The notes beneath the pieces were generated by a model. It was not told the DNA's origin, made no database searches, and saw only the letters and a list, made by a program, of their open reading frames with translations. 64,000 nt of DNA, from assembly GCF_963675965.1 (NCBI RefSeq), contig NZ_OY780935.1, positions 1,476,501 to 1,540,500 of the forward strand. Direction: 5' to 3'. Below, piece after piece: positions 60,746 to 64,000 of the stretch. Source of the DNA: an uncultured Celeribacter sp. Lineage in GTDB: Bacteria; Pseudomonadota; Alphaproteobacteria; Rhodobacterales; Rhodobacteraceae. Positions within the stretch are counted from its first letter, which is position 1; the number at the start of each line of letters is the position of its first letter. A program made the translations under genes and the position numbers.

Positions 60746-61036
60746 AAATAAACTGCCCGTTATAATCCGCGCCCCCACCCACTGGAGCATCAACGTCATC
60801 TAGTTAGCTCACATAGTGCGCAAATCAAATCACAGACGCACGATTTTTTTCCTGACGCGTGTTTTTATCAGCCCCCAGACACTGAACCAACCCATCTCAC
60901 ACAATGCCACCAAACAATGTCGAAAGTTTGGCATCCACGCTTTGGTTCCCGCAAGGCCTTTTCGGTCAAATTTCAGCGAGGCAATAAAAAAGCCCCGCGC
61001 TGGCGGGGCTTTTCAATTCAGTCAGAGCATAAGCTC
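60746..61036. other. Gap between luxR-type gene and rplQ
   Basis: The 291 bases hold the divergent/tandem boundary. The minus-strand promoter of the luxR-type gene must lie in the AT-rich part (60800-60900). The alpha-operon terminator lies at 60986-61013. No ORF of note. Confidence 0.5.
60986..61013 (-). terminator. Terminator of the rpsM-rpsK-rpoA-rplQ operon
   Basis: 8-bp GC stem AGCCCCGC/GCGGGGCT extended by A-T pairs, with TTTTTT on the minus strand just past rplQ. The reverse direction ends in TTTT, so it may work both ways. Confidence 0.9.
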
Positions 61037-61462
61037 TTAGTCAGCCAATTCGGCGGCTTCTTCAGCTTCCAGGCGGGCTTTGTCAGCAGCGCCCTTGGCA
61101 GCCGGATCACGGTCGACCAGCTCGATGATCGCCATCGGGGCCATATCGCCATAACGGAAGCCAGCTTTCAGAACGCGGGTGTAACCACCTTGACGTTCCG
61201 CGTAGCGCGGGCCGAGAACTTCAAAGAGTTTCGCGACGTCTTTGTCTTGTTTCAGCTGAGCAGCAGCCTGACGACGGGCGTGCAGATCGCCACGTTTGCC
61301 GAGGGTGATCAGCTTGTCCATGATGCGCTTCAGCTCTTTGGCTTTCGGCAGCGTGGTTTTGATCTGTTCGTGCTCAATGAGCGAGCCAGCCATGTTGGAG
61401 AACATCGCTTTGCGGTGTTCGTGGGTCCGGTTCAGGCGGCGGTAACCTTTAGCATGACGCAT
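61037..61462 (-). CDS. rplQ: 50S ribosomal protein L17
   Basis: The 141-residue L17 starts MRHAKGYRRLNRTHEHRKAM and contains IKTTLPKAKELKRIMDKLIT and RVLKAGFRYGDMAPMAIIEL. A C-terminal Ala/Glu tail is present. Last gene of the alpha operon. Confidence 0.97.
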   Translation of the reverse strand: MRHAKGYRRLNRTHEHRKAMFSNMAGSLIEHEQIKTTLPKAKELKRIMDKLITLGKRGDLHARRQAAAQLKQDKDVAKLFEVLGPRYAERQGGYTRVLKAGFRYGDMAPMAIIELVDRDPAAKGAADKARLEAEEAAELAD

Positions 61463-61612
61463 TTCATATCTCCTTTAGCGTATTTTGCTTTGTCTGGCAG
61501 CCGATGCGTGTCAGCCACTCTCCTTGGGGCCCTACTCACTGATAGATATGCCCGGTTGTTCCCCGCCAGATGCGGGCATTCTCGGGGGAGGCCGCGGCCT
61601 CCCCCAAATCTC

Positions 61613-62629
61613 TTAGAACTGGTCTTCGAACTTCTTGGCCAGATCTTCAATGTTCTCAGGCGGCCACTCGTCGACATCCATGCCGAGGTGCAGCCCCATA
61701 CCGGACAGAACCTCTTTGATCTCGTTGAGAGATTTGCGGCCGAAGTTCGGGGTGCGGAGCATCTCGGCTTCGGTCTTCTGGATGAGGTCGCCGATATAGA
61801 CAATGTTGTCGTTCTTGAGGCAGTTCGCAGACCGCACGGACAGCTCCAACTCGTCCACTTTCTTGAGCAGAAGCGGGTTGAATTCCAGACCGTCGTCCTC
61901 TTCCTGACGACCAGCCGATTCCGGCTCGTCGAAGTTGACGAAGATGCCCAGTTGGTCCTGCAGAATGCGCGCAGCAAAGGCCACGGCGTCCTCCGGGGTC
62001 ACGGAACCGTCGGTTTCGACCTTGAGCGTCAGCTTGTCATAGTCGAGCACCTGACCTTCACGGGTCGGCTGCACGTCATAGGACACTTTCTTGACCGGCG
62101 AATAGATCGCATCGACCGGGATCAGGCCGATCGGCGCATCTTCCGGTTTGTTCTTATCGGCGGACACGTAGCCCTTACCAGTGTTGACAGTCAGCTCCAT
62201 GAACAGGTCAGCGCCATCGTCGAGGTGACAGATGACATGATCCTTGTTCAGAACCTCAATACCCGCGGTTTCGGAAATGTCACCAGCGGTCACAACCATC
62301 GGCCCCTTGGCAGAGATCGAAAGACGCTTCGGCCCTTCCACTTCCATACGCAGGGACACGCCTTTGAGGTTCAGGATAATGTCGGTGACGTCTTCGCGTA
62401 CCCCGGCAACAGAAGAGAACTCGTGCAGAACGTTGTCGATCTGAACAGAGGTGATGGCCGCGCCTTGCAGCGACGACATCAGAACACGACGCAGCGCGTT
62501 GCCGAGCGTCAGACCAAAGCCGCGTTCAAGCGGTTCAGCAACAATCGTTGCCTGACGTGCGGGTTCATTGCCCGGCTTCACATCAAGCTGTTGCGGTTTA
62601 ATGAGCTCGGCCCAATTCTTGTGGATCAT
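61613..62629 (-). CDS. rpoA: RNA polymerase subunit alpha
   Basis: The 338-residue alpha subunit has the N-terminal dimerisation domain (LERGFGLTLGNALRRVLMSS) and the C-terminal alphaCTD (KVDELELSVRSANCLKNDNI, KSLNEIKEVLSGMGLHLGM), which contacts UP elements and activators. ATG 62629 (MIHKNWAEL) was chosen over upstream in-frame codons. Confidence 0.97.
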   Translation of the reverse strand: MIHKNWAELIKPQQLDVKPGNEPARQATIVAEPLERGFGLTLGNALRRVLMSSLQGAAITSVQIDNVLHEFSSVAGVREDVTDIILNLKGVSLRMEVEGPKRLSISAKGPMVVTAGDISETAGIEVLNKDHVICHLDDGADLFMELTVNTGKGYVSADKNKPEDAPIGLIPVDAIYSPVKKVSYDVQPTREGQVLDYDKLTLKVETDGSVTPEDAVAFAARILQDQLGIFVNFDEPESAGRQEEDDGLEFNPLLLKKVDELELSVRSANCLKNDNIVYIGDLIQKTEAEMLRTPNFGRKSLNEIKEVLSGMGLHLGMDVDEWPPENIEDLAKKFEDQF

Positions 62630-62751
62630 GCGGTAGCCTCCATTCTTGTCCTCCAGCCCATGTCCGAAAGCGGGGGACGCCCGAGGGGTCTCAAAACGCA
62701 AAAACGGACCGCAGGCGCGTGACGCCCGCGATCCTTAAATCGTCTTTGTGA

Positions 62752-63144
62752 TTACACGCGGCGACGCTTCGGCGGGCGGCAGCCGTTGTGTGCAATTGGG
62801 GTCACGTCGCGGATGGACGTGATGTTGAAGCCGACGGCGGCCAGCGCACGGAGCGCCGATTCGCGGCCAGAGCCGGGGCCCTGAACTTCGACTTCGAGAG
62901 TTTTGACGCCGTGGTCCTGAGCTTTTTTACCAGCGTCTTCAGCGGCCATCTGGGCAGCGTAAGGCGTGGATTTCCGGGAGCCTTTGAAGCCCATGGTGCC
63001 AGCGGACGACCAGGAGATCGCATTGCCTTGCACGTCGGAGATCAGGATTTTGGTGTTGTTGAAGGTGGAGTTCACGTGAGCAACGCCAGCGGCGATGTTC
63101 TTGGAAGCCTTCTTCTTTGTCGTACGACGGGTATCGCGTGCCAT
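62752..63144 (-). CDS. rpsK: 30S ribosomal protein S11
   Basis: A 130-residue S11 with GVAHVNSTFNNTKILISDV, STPYAAQMAAEDA, and the C terminus PIAHNGCRPPKRRRV. Confidence 0.97.
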   Translation of the reverse strand: MARDTRRTTKKKASKNIAAGVAHVNSTFNNTKILISDVQGNAISWSSAGTMGFKGSRKSTPYAAQMAAEDAGKKAQDHGVKTLEVEVQGPGSGRESALRALAAVGFNITSIRDVTPIAHNGCRPPKRRRV

Positions 63145-63159
63145 AGTTCAGATCTCCCC

Positions 63160-63528
63160 TTACTTCTTCTTACCAGCGATGGCCTTTGCGGGGCCTTTGC
63201 GGGTGCGAGCGTTGGTGTGGGTGCGCTGACCGCGAACCGGCAGGTTACGACGGTGACGCAGGCCGCGGTAGCAGCCGAGGTCCATCAGGCGCTTGATGTT
63301 CATCTGGGTCTCGCGACGCAGATCGCCTTCGACGGTGTAGTTGGCGTCGATGTGTTCGCGGATGGCGAGCACTTCGGCGTCGGACAGCTCGTTCACACGA
63401 CGGGTTACGTCGATGCCAACGGCGTCACAGATTGCTTTGGCAGAGGTGTTACCGATACCGGTGATGTAGGTGAGGGCGATGGGAACCCGCTTTGCAGTCG
63501 GGATGTTCACGCCAGCGATACGTGCCAC
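63160..63528 (-). CDS. rpsM: 30S ribosomal protein S13
   Basis: A 122-residue S13 with MARIAGVNIPTAKRVPIAL, YITGIGNTSA and CYRGLRHRRNLPVRGQRTH. 15 bases ahead of rpsK. Confidence 0.97.
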   Translation of the reverse strand: MARIAGVNIPTAKRVPIALTYITGIGNTSAKAICDAVGIDVTRRVNELSDAEVLAIREHIDANYTVEGDLRRETQMNIKRLMDLGCYRGLRHRRNLPVRGQRTHTNARTRKGPAKAIAGKKK

Positions 63529-63693
63529 GTTGTCTTTCCTTTCGTTGCGGTTCCGTAGTTCCGGAACCTTTTTTCACAACGGAGGCTCGCGGGACAAAGC
63601 CGGCGAGCCACAGCTGAATTCGATGATGATCCGCTGGGGCGCGACCCGTTTGCGAATCTTTTACCCCTAAGGGGATGGGTTGCCATACGGGGG

Positions 63694-63725
63694 AATCACC
63701 CAAGCGTCAAGAGGCCCGGGTGATT
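63694..63725 (-). terminator. Weak terminator after adk
   Basis: AATCACCC/GGGTGATT, 8-bp stem with a 16-nt loop just past the adk stop on the minus strand, followed by CCCCC rather than a T run. It may let adk and rpsM share a transcript. Confidence 0.45.
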
Positions 63726-63732
63726 TAACCGG

Positions 63733-63999
63733 TCAGGCCAGCGCTTTCGCAACGTCAGCGGCGACTGCGTCCATATCCTGCAGCCCGTCGACCGCCTTCA
63801 GATCGCCTTTGGCATAGTAGTAGCCGATCAGCGGAGAGGTCTTTTTGTAGTATTCCATCAGACGGATACGCACGCTGTCCTCATTGTCGTCCGCGCGCAC
63901 CGGCTCGCCTGCGGCGGCGGCCTCTTTGGCGCGGTTCACGATCCGCGCGACAAGCGTCTCATCGTCGACTTCAAGCTGGACAACGGCGTCAAGCGTCTG
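63733..63999 (-). CDS. adk: Adenylate kinase (N-terminal part outside the window)
   Basis: Only the C-terminal 88 residues are in the window; the frame is open at the right edge. They include QLEVDDETLVARIVNRA, RADDNEDSVRIRLMEYYK and KTSPLIGYYYAKGDLKAVDG, which match the region following the LID domain of Adk. Position ahead of rpsM matches the usual secY-adk-rpsM order. Confidence 0.93.
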   Translation of the reverse strand, partial: QTLDAVVQLEVDDETLVARIVNRAKEAAAAGEPVRADDNEDSVRIRLMEYYKKTSPLIGYYYAKGDLKAVDGLQDMDAVAADVAKALA

Positions 64000-64000
64000 C

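Overview
The window looks like a chromosomal segment of an alphaproteobacterium of the Rhodobacterales (Roseobacter/Rhodobacter group). The evidence is the atpI-atpB-atpE-atpX-atpF order for F0 with a separate b' subunit, an ATP12-type chaperone, MipZ, NasS/NasT nitrate regulation, AapJQMP, high GC coding bias, and the rpsM-rpsK-rpoA-rplQ order. This is an inference from gene content. I see no tRNA, rRNA, CRISPR array, insertion sequence or prophage.

Layout. 0-2 kb: end of an alkyl-DNA repair protein, an OmpA-type lipoprotein, a FadR-type regulator. 2-4.8 kb: F0 ATP synthase operon (minus). 4.9-8.7 kb: ArsR, UspA, a DMT permease, LysR, a glycosyltransferase-like protein. 8.9-16.3 kb: housekeeping stretch ffh-GNAT-chorismate mutase-rpsP-bluB-rimM-sulfotransferase-trmD-rplS-rpmE, with a minus-strand GFA-family gene between trmD and rplS. 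16.3-20 kb: a frameshifted OmpA-domain gene, mipZ, two small unknown genes. 20.1-33.3 kb: nitrate assimilation. This comprises NasT/NasS, an ANTAR-type RNA leader with terminator, NrtA, NrtB, a double-ATPase Nrt protein, a single-domain globin, a flavoprotein reductase, NasA and a TrpD2-like protein, flanked by DUF2478, MobA and TusA-like genes. No nitrite reductase is present. 33.4-34.3 kb: a 2-oxoglutarate-oxygenase homologue lacking the usual first His ligand. 34.9-40.2 kb: UgpBAEC plus an EEP-family phosphodiesterase. 40.5-51.1 kb: a candidate catabolic island. 51.2-55.7 kb: AapJQMP (minus). 55.9-60.7 kb: ATP12, HAD phosphatase, RluC-type synthase, CrcB, RarA, LuxR-type regulator. 61-64 kb: rplQ, rpoA, rpsK, rpsM, adk (cut by the window edge).

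The best candidate for an undescribed system is 40.5-51.1 kb. Two divergent members of the L-2-amino-thiazoline-4-carboxylate (ATC) hydrolase family flank a LivJHMGF-type importer and an Lrp regulator. They sit with a large class-V PLP enzyme (cysteine-desulfurase fold), a D-amino-acid-oxidase-type flavoprotein and an M20 amidohydrolase. The two ATC-like proteins share three cysteines at almost identical spacing. My hypothesis is uptake, ring opening, amide or carbamoyl hydrolysis and desulfuration or oxidation of a cyclic N,S-amino acid.

A second theme is expression tuning. Perfect 10-12 bp stem-loops follow the gene whose product is needed in excess in four operons: atpE, ugpB, the livJ-like gene and aapJ. 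Many operon genes are translationally coupled by ATGA/GTGA overlaps.
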